DNA from: Serilophus lunatus
Lineage: Eukaryota > Chordata > Aves > Passeriformes > Eurylaimidae
Direction of reading: 5' to 3'
Length of the DNA stretch: 64,000 nt
Assembly: GCA_013399895.1 (NCBI GenBank)
Contig: VXBA01003145.1
Span: 310,001 to 374,000, forward strand
This document shows, piece by piece, positions 9,991-22,500 of this stretch. Every line of letters begins with the position of its first letter. Within the stretch, counting starts at the first letter, position 1. Position numbers and translations under genes: made by a program. The notes under the pieces are model-generated. The model saw nothing but the letters and a program-made list of their open reading frames with translations. It was not told the DNA's origin and made no database searches.

Positions 9991-12900
9991 AAGAAAGAAA
10001 GAAAGATAAATAAACTCTGATTCCAGGATGAAATATAAAAATAAAGCAAACAACACTGTCAGCAATGCTCTGCTCAGCTGCTGATGACTGACAGCATCAC
10101 AAGATGAGTTGGCAAGATAAGAACCTGATTTTTACTCTTTAAAGTCCCACACTTCTGTGTCAACAGTATTTTCTAAGCAACTGACAATACCAATTCCCCA
10201 GAGAAACATAACAACTGCAAGATGAAAACAATCTGGGCATGCAAATGCTATGGATCTTTTCTTCTTCTTTCCCCCCTTCTCTAGTCGAATATTTGTACAT
10301 CAGTCTTCAGCACCAAAAGCTGGAAGCATGCCATTCTGCCCTTCTGATATTTTATAGAGTACTGCATTTATTTGCAATTATATTCTCCCAGTAAAAAATA
10401 TGCTGCTTCAATAAATCTTCCTTCAGTGAAATTTTATGTATTCTGGATAGCTGTGTACTGCAGAATTTTTATAATAAATTATTCTCACTTGCAGACTGAC
10501 CTTTGTAATTTTCATAATACAAAAAAATGTATACTCCTTCTGCAGAAATACCTTTGCAATCTGCTCATCTTCCCTTTCCTCTGTACTTTGCAGCAAACAG
10601 ATGTCAGTGAGCACACTTGCTATACAAGCTTCTGAATACACTGATCTGGCATCCTTAATGCCAACACCTGAGCCTCAGGTCCAAGGGAAATCTTTTATAT
10701 GTCTTTACAGAAAACACACTTTTTTGGGGCTGAACAAGATTTCTACACAGCAAGCCTCAATCTAAAGAGATTTCTCCTGACCTACCATTAGTTCCATGTT
10801 GAAGCTTCAGGCTCACTAAAGAGTGCAAGTCACAGAATATTCAACATACTTTTTATAGCCCACCGGAGCCTCTACATACCACTCCATGTACCACTGAGCA
10901 AAAAAGCAATCCTATCATTTCCAGATAGAAAGGGGAAGAGAAAGGGAGAGGAGAAAAGGACAGAGGGCTGGGAGCTATAGCAGTAAAGATACTTGCATTT
11001 CTGAGTCTGAAAATCAGATATACTGATAGTATGAGCACATGGCCATATACTTGCACTCAGAGCCTAATTTTAAAAGCACTTATTTAGGCACAGGTAAATA
11101 CTGCATTTGCACAACCAAAAGCTATAGGTGGGCAATCAGAGGATAACCATGAGGGCTTGTCTGTCTCAGACTCACCAATTCAGCTGGGTCTTTGGGCAAA
11201 CTCACGGAGACATGATTTTAAAACTGTCACATGGGGCTAACTTTTCAAATCTGTAACAATTGGTTTAACTGTATAATAGTAACTGGTGCTTCCTGTGTAA
11301 CTATGCATTTGTGCATCTCCCATTTTCTTTTAGCCAATGGGTTAATGCTTTTTCTTCATTGCAATGTTTAAGAAAATTAGGAGGGTTTATATTAAAAACA
11401 TGCAAAGTGGTGACAGAAACATTTTCATATTGTCTCTAATTTCCTTAAAGTTTCCTTCATTTCTGCCTGAAATCTAAATAACCAAATTAGTGCTGCTAGT
11501 ACTGCTATTAGTACTACTAGTACTACTGATTTTCTCCACTTTCAGTGTCCAATTCTTCTTCTTCTTGGACCTTCCTCCATGGGAGCTGTCTCTGCCTCTA
11601 GAGAAATGCATTGCTATTTGACTCTCTGTCCCTAAAATCTTGCCTTGGCCAGTAAGCAAAGCCAGATCCTAGTAAGCTATGACAACCAAGCAGGATGCAA
11701 CATACTGCTTAGCTATATGCACTGTGCAAGTAATGTGTTCACCACCTAAGAACAGATAAAAGGCTGGATCATGGCTCAAATCATGCTACCAACATAAATT
11801 TTCTCATTTGAACTCTTTTAGAGCACTTTCCAAAGAATGAGAATACATTTTGTAACAAAAAGATGAGTTTTAGATGCAATAGATGCAACTAGAGGGTCAG
11901 AAAATTCAAATCACTTAACAGAGGACATTGAAGATCAGTTCTGGGAGGAACATTCAGGGTTTACTAGTGCTGCCTTAGATCATCATGCCTTCTACAATGC
12001 ACAGTGACTCGCTCAAAATAATAAGCTTAATTATTGCATCGTTGCATGTTCTTTATTTCTGGTAAAGGAAAGGGCATTTTTCACGGAAATCTTGTGGTTA
12101 ATTTGTTACATGCATCTTCTGTGTCATGGGGGGTTTTTTTGGCAAACCATCAGTGAGCTTATTAATTCCTTTATCTAACTTAGTTTCCGTTTCAAAGTAC
12201 TATAAACCAGAAACAACCAGACACTCATGCCAAAAAGTAAACATGACACAGAATGTGAAATAGATGGTCCCTTCTGAACCTGATTCAGGTACAACAGATC
12301 ACAAAAGGCCATCTTAAACTCAAATGCTCTTAAAATAAACAACAAAGATCTCCTTACCCTCTGCTTTCAGTAAGTATTTAAGCTAATGAGAGCTAGGAAA
12401 TCAATGAGTGCATATTGAATTGCTATCCAGGCAGGCTTCAGACAGATCCTGGTAAACAAACACAAGTCTAAAAATAAATGTGTAGGGGAAATTTTTCTCA
12501 GGAAATTACACATTTATAAGCAGGGAGGGAGAGAGGGAAGGCTAGAAAAAGATACTGTAAATGGCAAGTGACATGGGAGATACCACACTTAAGATTTTTT
12601 TCATCTCTTGGAAAAGATGCTTAGATCAGTATCCAGTTTAATAATTAAGAAACATAACTGTCCATACTGAATATATGGGCTACATGCCATGCCCTTGGCT
12701 CACATCTGCACACTCATCTACAGTTGGTATTTAGGACTCTATAGCGGGGAACACAATTCTCAAGAATGCAACTTACTGCAAGGGGAAAGTTCACTAGTAT
12801 CACTAATACTTCTTACCCTTGAGATAAGCCTAAAATTTCCTTTTGGTTTATTTTGTCTAACTGGTGGCTCCATTGAAGGGCTTTGTTGTTTTAGAGAAGA

Positions 12901-15900
12901 GCTTGGATATACAATATTACAGAAGAAAATTTAGCTTTTTTTTTTAACAACACATACTATCACTACTCTCATTTCAGCTGAGAGTTTAGACACTCCAGAT
13001 TCGTGCCACACATTCAAACTTCACTAGTGCCAAGGTACAGTGCTGTTCCCCTGAGTGTGAGGCCATAATTCTCCAACAGAGCAAAACAGTCACGGCTGGT
13101 GTTTCATATATTGTCATATGTGATGCTCATCTGTGCACTTTTGGTATATACAGAGATTATTTATTTATCTCTATGAAAAATTTCCCTCTGGAAAACAGCA
13201 GTCCCCTTCTTCTCCTCCAAACTTCAGGGTATGCAGGAGGGTATGCTTCCAGCCCTGCTTCTCTGCCCAGCTTTGTAGAGATTTCAACAGCAGCGTGATC
13301 AAAGCAGTAAGATTTCATTTAGCTTGGAAAGAGATGAGATCTGATAAAACTGCAGCAACAATTCCCTGATTCCCATACTTTTCACATCCTGGGAAAATCC
13401 TATATGCAATGGTCATGACTCCAGTAAAGATTTTTTGCAGCAGACCCAGGGCACGAACTGGATGATCAGCTCGAAGTGGAGCCAGTGCAAAGGGCAGGGG
13501 CAGTGGCAAAATGTTCACAGACTGTAAGTAGGAAACCTGCTGGTCAATACTGCTAATGCACATAAAATTAGGTCCCTTTTCAGTGAAAATCATGCAAAGA
13601 AGACTCCTGAAGCTGCTGAACAACTTTTCATTGTGAATTTTGACAAAAGCTCCTAAGCTGCTGCTGTAGTTGGCAGCACAGTACCAAATTTTGCACCAAG
13701 TTCTCCTTGGCCTATAAAAAGTTTATTTCTGCAGGCTGCTTTCTGAGATGTGAGGCATGCAATGTTAACTCTTTTCATGACAAGATTAATAAAGTAAAAG
13801 GCTTCAGAAAACATCTGCTTTAAATCTGACCATTTCTACACAGTGTATTTTCTTGATAATTGAAAAAGAGTATTCTGATGATTTGAAGCCATTGATATCC
13901 TGCTGCAGACAAGTATGTAGGACATGAAATAGTAGTAGTGGATAAGGTTTTTTCAAATAAAAAGGTCATCCTATGTAAGTAGCATTTATTTTGCTCATGT
14001 GGGAGAAGGACAAATGATTACACAATGCCTAAATGCAGAGTAATGTATTTTAGAAAAAGGAATCAGGTGGTTTTACAAGATGTAGTCAACTAATTTAGAA
14101 GTTCCTCAACAGCCCTCTTAGTGCTCATGCAGACAGATACTGGAAACACAACAAGCTGATGCTGTTACTGCTAGGTTTTACTTCCAGCTTTGCTTTTTCA
14201 CAGAACTCTATGTAATTTAATTGTATGAACTCAAATACATCCTCCGTTGCACTATTGCCCAAAAAGGTATCAGAAACACAAAACTGACTTACACCTTGGC
14301 CCCTGGAGATCCAACCCTCCAGCCAGAGCATTTACCTGTGACAGTACTCACATGGTCACTGCCAGAAACTCTGACCTGGTACAGAAGTGGCTTCAGCCTC
14401 CCAAAGAGTAAGTAGGAAACATGAGCCAGGCACAGTATTGCATAAAAAAAGAAAAAAGTGTCAAGAAAACTGATTAGATGAGATTAAAGAGGAAGGGAAA
14501 GGATACCAGAATAAACTGTTTTCAGGACATGAGCCCAGTTTTATTGCCAGATTTCTGTTTTGGCAGCTGCATCTCCCAAGGATGCCTATTTAGCAACAGA
14601 TTTTACTTAAAGCTTTCGCAATGTTGTGTATAGAAGAAATGGGAACACAAATATGTCTCATGGACACATACTTACTTAGAAACCCAGAGGAAGTGAGCCA
14701 CTTGGGCAGCTCCCAGGCTCATGTTGTTTGGTTTTGATTTCTTTTTAAGATTGGACACATCATTTGATCCTTTTGAGTAAAGAAACACAATAAACACAAT
14801 TTGGCTTTTTCTTTCAAACAGGCATAAAAAACAAATCACAAAAGTAGAAAACGTTAAAAATACATCCCAAGAGACTTTAATCCAGGAGGAAACAGCGACA
14901 GGTGAAAGCCACACCGAATGGGCTGTATCCCAGCCTTACCCCTTCATGTCCCTGAGCCAGGTGAGCAATGCTGGAGAAGCACTCTTTGTAGGGTGTGCAG
15001 CAGCCACTGTTATTTACTGGTGTCACCCAGCTTCTGCTGTGGGAACACCTCTCACATCCATCTTCAGATGCATCAGGGATAGTGTCATCCACGGGTAGGG
15101 GACACCATCCAATGAGAAGGGCACAAAGGCCATGCAAGAAGCATCTTTTATACATGCTCTGAAGTTGCCAACCTTTCTAAACTGATGTGCCACTCACTTT
15201 CAGACCTGTTGTTACTGGGGTCAAGGACAACTGAGGACAGGCACACTTCTCTCTGACTAGTCCAGCCTACATGTAAAGAAAGGTCCACCAACCTGCCAAG
15301 ACCATGGGCTGACACTGCAGTTATACTCCTGGTCTTTCCCACCTCGCTATTTATATTTCTGGTCCTTCACCAGGATGACCCTAAGTCCTCCTTTCTTTGG
15401 GGACACCAACCCCACAGCTACAGGGCTATGATGAGTCATCAAACCACTCACAAATTCCACAAACTTGAAAACATCAAATCCAGTGACTTAAGCCCAAAGC
15501 CTTCAATCAGTTATGAACACAAGTGGCTTATCACACTGAGTGAGTGGAAGTGCTTCTGGGCAGGAAACAGCTTCTCCAACTGGACTCATCCAGGCGTGGG
15601 ATGCAGAGTTTTCACTCCCAGGAACCACTTTGAAGATCAAAGAGTCAGAGGGAATCCAAGCCATACATTGTTTGCTTCATAGACTCTTATGTACAATTAT
15701 GTAACATCATTAAACGGTGTAATTATGGAGTTCAACCATGCAGTTTTGTGGTTAAAGTGAAAGTGGGCTTAATGGTGCAATTACATATAAAAAAGAGCTC
15801 CCATGACTAATTACATCCACAGGGAGATAAGCAGCAAAAAGCTTCATAGTGTAATATTAGGAATGAATTATGTGTCTGGTAGTTTTACTCCTTATTCCAA

Positions 15901-17596
15901 GTACAGCAGCATAAAATACTGCTGACAGACCCCACATCTCCCTGTGCCTTCCACAGTGCCAGGATTATCACAAACAACAAGACCATGAAAAGCAAAAGCC
16001 TCTGAATAACAGCCAAGGCCAACTGACCTTCATGCTGCAAAGGAATGATCCCATTTCACCCCAAACGAGTAGGGATATGGCACTGTTGAGGTGTGAAGAC
16101 TGTGACCAAACGTCACAGTGCCACACAAATAAATTCATGGGTCATTGATGAGTTTTCAGCCATGCCCCGTGTGACTTCTACCTGTTCAGCTTTCCTGTTT
16201 GCCATAAAGCAGTCTGATGTTGATTGAAGTCATAGGGTGAATCCAAGGTGAAGACCTTGGCAAATGCTTGCCCAGGGTCAAGCAACACCTGGACTAGTCA
16301 GTTGTCGTACTGGCTACCACTCCCTCCAGACAGGAGGATGATATTAGCTGGTCAGCTACAGACTATGTTACCAGAATGAAATTTCTGCAAAGTGCCCCCA
16401 CTATACTCTCATCACATCAAAACCAACCACAGGAGAAACTGGCTTTGATCCACCTCTTCCTCCCAACCATTCCCATCCCACATCATTCGTTAACTCCAGG
16501 AAAATACGGATTTGGCCTTAGCCTACACAGAAGTCATCTCCTCCAGCCTCACCAGTGAAACACCGGAAAATACAGAATTGCCCAAAACACTGGTCTGAAG
16601 TCAAGAAAGTGTTAGTGCATTCCTCAAATCTATTTGTCTCACTGCTTGAGGTGGAGTTTATTACGAGAGTGATGCGACACCATGACATTTATGGCCAGTG
16701 GGCTCACTCCATCCATCCCAAAGAGAGGGAGAACGATTACCACCTCCCTGTTCCCTGATCTTACTCCATTCTGCTTTTGGCTTGTTCTCCTCCACTTTCC
16801 TTCTTTAACCTCCTCTTATAGCAATATAAAAGTAAAACCAGCATTTATGGTTTTTTCCAGACAGCTGTTAAGAGAGCAGAAATCCTCTGTAGGATGAACA
16901 CTTGCCGTCCCCAGTTCCAGCCCCAGGCTCAGCGCTCAGCTCCACAGGCAGAGATCTGCTGCAGCTATTAAACTGAAATATGCTGGGTTACACCTGGAAA
17001 TGCAATTCACGTTGCTACCCTGACTCCAGCAAAGTTCATAACGTTGTGAATCTGTAATGCCTAGCTGAAAGCTTGAGTGCTTACCTAACAGAGCTTTGCC
17101 AGTCAGCACCATGTCTCATCCAAATTGCTTTTGCAAGCTCCACTTAATATCTACAGGCTCTGCTCCCTTTGGTGCCGTGCAGTTCAAATAACCTCTTGCC
17201 CTTTAGTTTTGGGAAGGATATTGAACTGCCCATGACCAAACACAGGAAAGGCTCTAACATTTGGGGGAAATCCAGAACAATTTTAGCTGAACTGACTGAA
17301 GAACAAGTGGGTCCACTAAGCTAAGGAAAACATCCTGAAGAAATGAGGGTTATGTGAAAACCGAGAGCTTCTCCACAGATGAGTTCAGATCAGTTTTAGC
17401 ATTTTCACTACTGAGTAAGATGAATATTGATTTTTTTTTCTCCCCTCTCAATAGAAGGAAAGGGTGCTCCTCTTCAGGGCTCCAGTGAATTAATCAGAAA
17501 ATATGAAAAAAACTCCCTTTCCCCACTTGCTGCGCTGGAGCTCTGCTAGACTGATGTCAGGCCAGGCAGCCATCACAAGTACAGGGCAGCCCAGGT

Positions 17597-17615
17597 GACA
17601 GGACAGGACAGGACA
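17597..17615 (+). repeat. Short GGACA microsatellite
   Basis: The sequence reads 'gacaggacaggacaggaca', nearly four copies of the 5-base unit GGACA. It is short and probably of no functional consequence, although it could vary in length among individuals. Confidence 0.85.
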
Positions 17616-18502
17616 TATGCTTTTAGGGGAGCAAGTCAAGACTGGGACTGGTATCCAAAAGAGAAAAAAAAAACCCAAAAGCACAGTGGAAAGGAAAATT
17701 TTCAAAAAATATTTTGTTCCCCTGATCTTCCCTGCTGATCGTGATCATAAATAATAGCACCACCTCAATCTAAATGCACATCTCTTTCTGATCCAAATAA
17801 TTATTTTTAGGTTTGACTGTTTGGTGCCCCCACTGCATTTTGACATTTTTAAATAAAGTTTCAAAACTCCAGAAAGAAAACATCATGGTAAATATTTTGC
17901 TTTTTGAAAACACCAGCTGCATATCTCCTCATAGCAGCTATGAAGCAGCAAGAGGAGATTAATAAAAACAGACATAAAGCAGGTAGACAAGAACATATAT
18001 GCCAAATATTTTGGAGCACTCATACGAGGATCAGCGGATGGTTAAGCATCCAAGTGAACTGATCTCATTTTCACATTTCCAAAATGTGAAAATTCAGCTT
18101 GTGGATATTGATTTCCAGGCAAGCCTGGTTCACTTCATTCCCTAGGGCTTAGCTGCCTTTGAAGGTCTTTAAAAGCCTGTCTAGAAAACATATGCTTATT
18201 TCAGTGCCATTTTAACTATGGGTTATTTCTTTAGTCTGAGAGCAAATTACCAACACACTGATTCCAAAGAGATGCTTCAGGCTTCATTGAGAGCCTGTCC
18301 CATTATGCTCTCAATATTGCTTTCCTGGGCACATTTTAACAACCACATAGCAGGACACACAAGTAGCATCCTCCTTTCAGCAAGGAGACTTCCACTTTTG
18401 GTATAGAAAGCTCTGAACATATTAAAACAGTAGGGTCAATTCAGATCGTGTCTCTCCTCCATGCCAAGCCCTGAGACCTCTGTTTGCACTGAAGCACATC
18501 CA

Positions 18503-18559
18503 AAACAGGCAGGAGCCTGGGAGCAGCTGAAACAGGCAGGAGTGTTGGCAGAGCAGCTG
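18503..18559 (+). repeat. Two-copy tandem duplication (27 and 30 bases)
   Basis: Two adjacent units begin with 'aaacaggcaggag' and end with 'gagcagctg'. They differ only in the middle ('cct-g' type against 'tgttggca'). The first occupies 18503-18529, the second 18530-18559. The pattern indicates a local duplication followed by a small indel and substitutions. Confidence 0.85.
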
Positions 18560-19139
18560 TAAGGTGCTGGCAGACCTGGCGGTGGGTCTGGAAAGCCCAC
18601 GCGGCTCCACTGATGGGGTGTCAATAAAACACTGTGACATTAAACAGCTGGTTGGTGTGCAGGGTGGCAGCTGGAGGCCAGCTCAAGGGGCATGGCTCAG
18701 GGAGCAGTGTTCAAAATAAGCCAGAAAATGCATCATCCTTCAGCTATGTGAATTTTCCCAAGAAGTAAGAAACGCCAGAACTGGGCTTGGTGAACAGCCA
18801 GTAAAAACCCAACAACTTCAGCCTCAATGGAATCAACATCTGCCTCAGGTCAGACTAGGACTCCTCTTCCTGTTCCAGTCCATCCAGCCTCTGATCACAA
18901 GGTCCTGCTACATAGCAGGTATGGTGACACGAGTTGCTCATTCCTCACCCCACCTGCAGTTCCCACCTGCCTTTGTGACATCCACATCTACCCTCGTTTA
19001 GACAGCATTGGCCACATCTTTAGCCCAGCCCCATAACACAAGGTGGGAGGAGTAAACAGAGATAAAAGTCTACTCACATCCCGGGTTTTGAGTCTTCACT
19101 GGGATTCCTGACCTATCTCCAAGTAATTTTGGTAGTGAG

Positions 19140-19500
19140 GAACCCCTGGAAGTCTCTAGTCCACCCCACCAAGGAAAGCACATCCAACCACATCATGTGA
19201 CTCAGGGCCGCATCCAGCCGCATTCTGAACGTTGCCAAAGTGGAGATGCCTCAGCTGCTCTGGACAACCTCCACCAGCATTTGATCACATTTGCAAAAAA
19301 ATGTTTTTCCTACACCTAAATGGGATTTCCCATCTTGCAACTTGTGTCTCTTGCTTCTAGTCCTGTCACCTCACGCCTCTGAGGCGAGTTCAGCTTCACG
19401 TTCTTTACATCCTCCCATTAGGTTCTAATAGACAGCAGAAAGGTCTACCTTCCTGAGTCATTTGTTCTCCAGGCTGAACAAACCCAGTCTTAACTTCTAG
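19140..19500 (-). mobile_element. CR1 LINE 3' fragment, reverse orientation
   Basis: Read on the plus strand, the order is that of an inverted CR1 end. 'agtccaccccaccaaggaaa' is the reverse of the 'gggttggact' region. Then come 'ctcagggccgcatccagccg', 'ctctggacaacctccaccag' (the reverse of 'tgggcaacctgttccag' type text), 'ttgtgtctcttgcttctagt', and finally 'ttctccaggctgaacaaaccc' (the reverse of GLFSLE codons). The retained part runs from the end of RT to most of the 3' UTR. Numerous substitutions mark it as old. It has no coding potential. Confidence 0.82.
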
Positions 19501-22500
19501 TGCACTGTGTGCTTCAGCCCCACACACCTCAGCCCCACTTCACCTCAGTTAATCCGTGTTGTAGGGGTACATAAGCATCCATGGAGCCCAAAATTGGTGT
19601 TTTCCCTATAGCAATGCTAGGGCACAGAAATAGAGGACTTACTGTCTGGAGAGCTACAGCTGAGCTGCTGTAACCAGCTGTGTGCACAATGGGAAGTGAA
19701 ACCACCCAGATAAATCCTGAAACCAACATACAGCTGACAACAGCAAGACACCGAACTATAGTAACACAGACACTTGTGGTCACAAGCCAGAAGCTGCACC
19801 ATGTTTTTGTCTAAACCAAACACAGCATTAGATCTCTTAAACAACAACCACTCTGGGACAATCTTTCCCCAAAAGCCTTTTTTTCTTTCCTGCAACCTTT
19901 GATCTTTCAGCTCTTGAAGTGAATTATTTCTCTGTCCCTCCTCTGGGGTCTGTGGTTGTGCGGTGAATGTTGAAACGAACATCACAAAATGGTGACTGTG
20001 TGCCAGGCAACTGTAAAAATACAATCAGATAAAAGATCTCCCCCGGTCTGAAAGGAAGGCTTTGGAAAGAAAAACCTCTGCCTACAGAGACTTCTTCACT
20101 CACCAAAATTCAGAACAGCCACAGCACCTCCCTAAAGCCTGTTCAGGCTTTCAATGACAGTTCATGCAGCACATTGGGGATGTCAGGACTCACTGTGTTG
20201 GGAGGACATGGTGAAAGTTGATGGTGGTGCTCTCCAGAAACTCACACATCTTCATTTGCAGCATAAATAATACAGGGACGTCATTATTTGGAACAAATAT
20301 TTTTAAGAGTGTGATTAGCACCAAGTAATTATTTGGAGATACTAGTTTTTTTAACACAGCAAATGTGGCAGAGTGGCTGTTGGTCATATAAGGAGAAAGA
20401 AGGGTGAGACAATTGCACTATGCACCATGTAATTACAGCACCAGAGCCACATTTTTTCTATTGATGAAAAGCTCCACAGTAATTCCAAAATAGGTTCAGC
20501 TGGTTTTTATTTATTACTGGCATCAGTACAGTCTTTCTTAATGATTAGGAAAAAAAGTGAGAATATTTCACAACATTCACTTATTCTTTTATGTGTGACC
20601 ATTACAGTGTCTGAACACTGACTTTTTTCTTCTTCACTTTTTATATATAAGCATATCTGAACATGCTGGATGAGAACACTAGGGAAGCACCTGTTTTGAA
20701 AGGTATATCAGGACAACAGAAGTCCTTATCTTAGTCTTGAAAATGTTTTGAAAACAAACTATAATATTCATTCTAAGAATAAATGTCACCTGATCTTGCC
20801 ATGCTCAGACGTATGACTCAGATCCTTGACCCTGAGACCATATATAAGGACCAATGCAGGGCTGAACTTCCAGCTTCTTGCATGTGCTCAGCAGGAGGAA
20901 TAGGTGCTTTATTTTTCATTTCACTGTTATTTTCTCTGGCTAACTGCACAGGCCTCGCTGGGCTGGTTATTAACACTCAGTTTTCCTTGCTGAAGGCATT
21001 CCACTCAGTCCAGACCTCTTCCAAAGCTTCTATAAATGGATTTAATTCAGATCTTGATATTGAGCCCTGTGTAATGAGCCAAAGATTTTAGCGGACAGAA
21101 GTTTTACAAAGCTCAAAAGGGTTTCGTTCAACGGCATATGGGCTCCCAGAACAAAGCTGGGTTAGAAAAAAAGTGCTATTCTCAAGCCCTTGTTTCCATC
21201 CCCTTGCTCTCTCTTCAACTCTGGTCCAGAGTAAATGACCAGGAGGTAATGGTTACAGTGTAAGCTCTGCCTTGTGTCAGCCAAGAAAGGGGTCATCACA
21301 GACACATTTAGGGATTTCTCTGTGCATCCTCTGCAATCTACATAAATGATATTTTCTCTTTGCCTGCGATTTCTATAGACAGTTTCTCTTTTTTGGTTTT
21401 CCTCATTTCCTAAGGAAGAACAACTGCTGTTTATTCCCCTTTCGTAATTTTCAGTCTGTTGGAAATGACTGGCACAGGGCTAATCCACTGCTGAATTTCC
21501 ATTTAAAAAACATAAGGATGCTCCGAGTTTATATAACCCTCTAAGCAGGACTAAATTTTACTTTTCTAACCCCACGCTGGGTTATAAAAGACCCATCTCC
21601 ATCTTGCCTAACATAAAGCTTTCAAGTTTCACTATGTGCTTCTTTCTTTTTTTACGAGACATGTCATCATCCAGTCATATATAATTAATAAGCCCTGATC
21701 CTCAGTTAATAAGGAGTGAGAGTACACAGATTTATAGGTGTCTGGGTGTGTGCTCCACTAGGTCTGGCTCTGGCAACCAGTTTGTTTGTGCAAACTGTGA
21801 TCCCTGCTCTGTCACAGCTCATAAATACGAGAGGCAAGACTCCTTGTTGACCCGCTCTGCGAGACGCCGCCAGCGCTCTGTGCCACTGCTTCTCCCCATT
21901 ACACTGAAGTATATTTCTCATTATTTCGTAAGTAACACAAAAATTAAACAGCATCTGAGGCAGCAGGGAAATCAATCTTCTCCAGAGAATCATTCCAGTT
22001 AAAAAATTCAATAAATCTTTAATGCATTTAGACGCTATATTAAAAAAAAATTGTAGCAAGAACACACTTACAGAGAAGTCACGGAAAATATATTCCAAGT
22101 GGCCAACATCTACACTGCAATAATATTCTTCTTAATACACTCAGACAAGTGTTTTTAGGAAGACAAATGATGTCTAAATGTTCATTCTTGATAATTTCTT
22201 GTGTGCTTTCAATTTTCTGCAGATAATTAATCATTGTAACATGAGCATTTAGACTTTTAAACACACTTTTTTTTCCACAAAAAAAAAAATTCAGTCAGGC
22301 TGGTAATGTGATAACTGTTCTCTGATTAATTAAATTTTCAGCATGAGGTATTCTATAAAAGTACATTCGGAGATGTGGTGTAACACCAAGCAGTTTTTTA
22401 GCTAATGCTGGGTCTTTACACATTTAAATGAGGCTGCCACACTTTGTCTGTGGTTCTTGAGCTAAACTTTTCAACTTTGTATGGAAAAACCTACATTCAT

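Larger units (their letters stand above)
10000..19135. other. Long unique noncoding stretch
   Basis: About 9 kb without a recognisable gene. It holds a degenerate ACT-type microsatellite (about 11498-11530), short GGACA repeats (17597-17615) and a 27/30-base tandem duplication (18503-18559). TAAT-rich sequence at about 15690-15900 looks like a conserved noncoding element. An open minus-strand frame at 13315-13719 is discussed among the findings. Other frames are under 103 codons and overlap frames on the opposite strand. No splice-site-bounded exon with coding character was seen. Confidence 0.55.
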
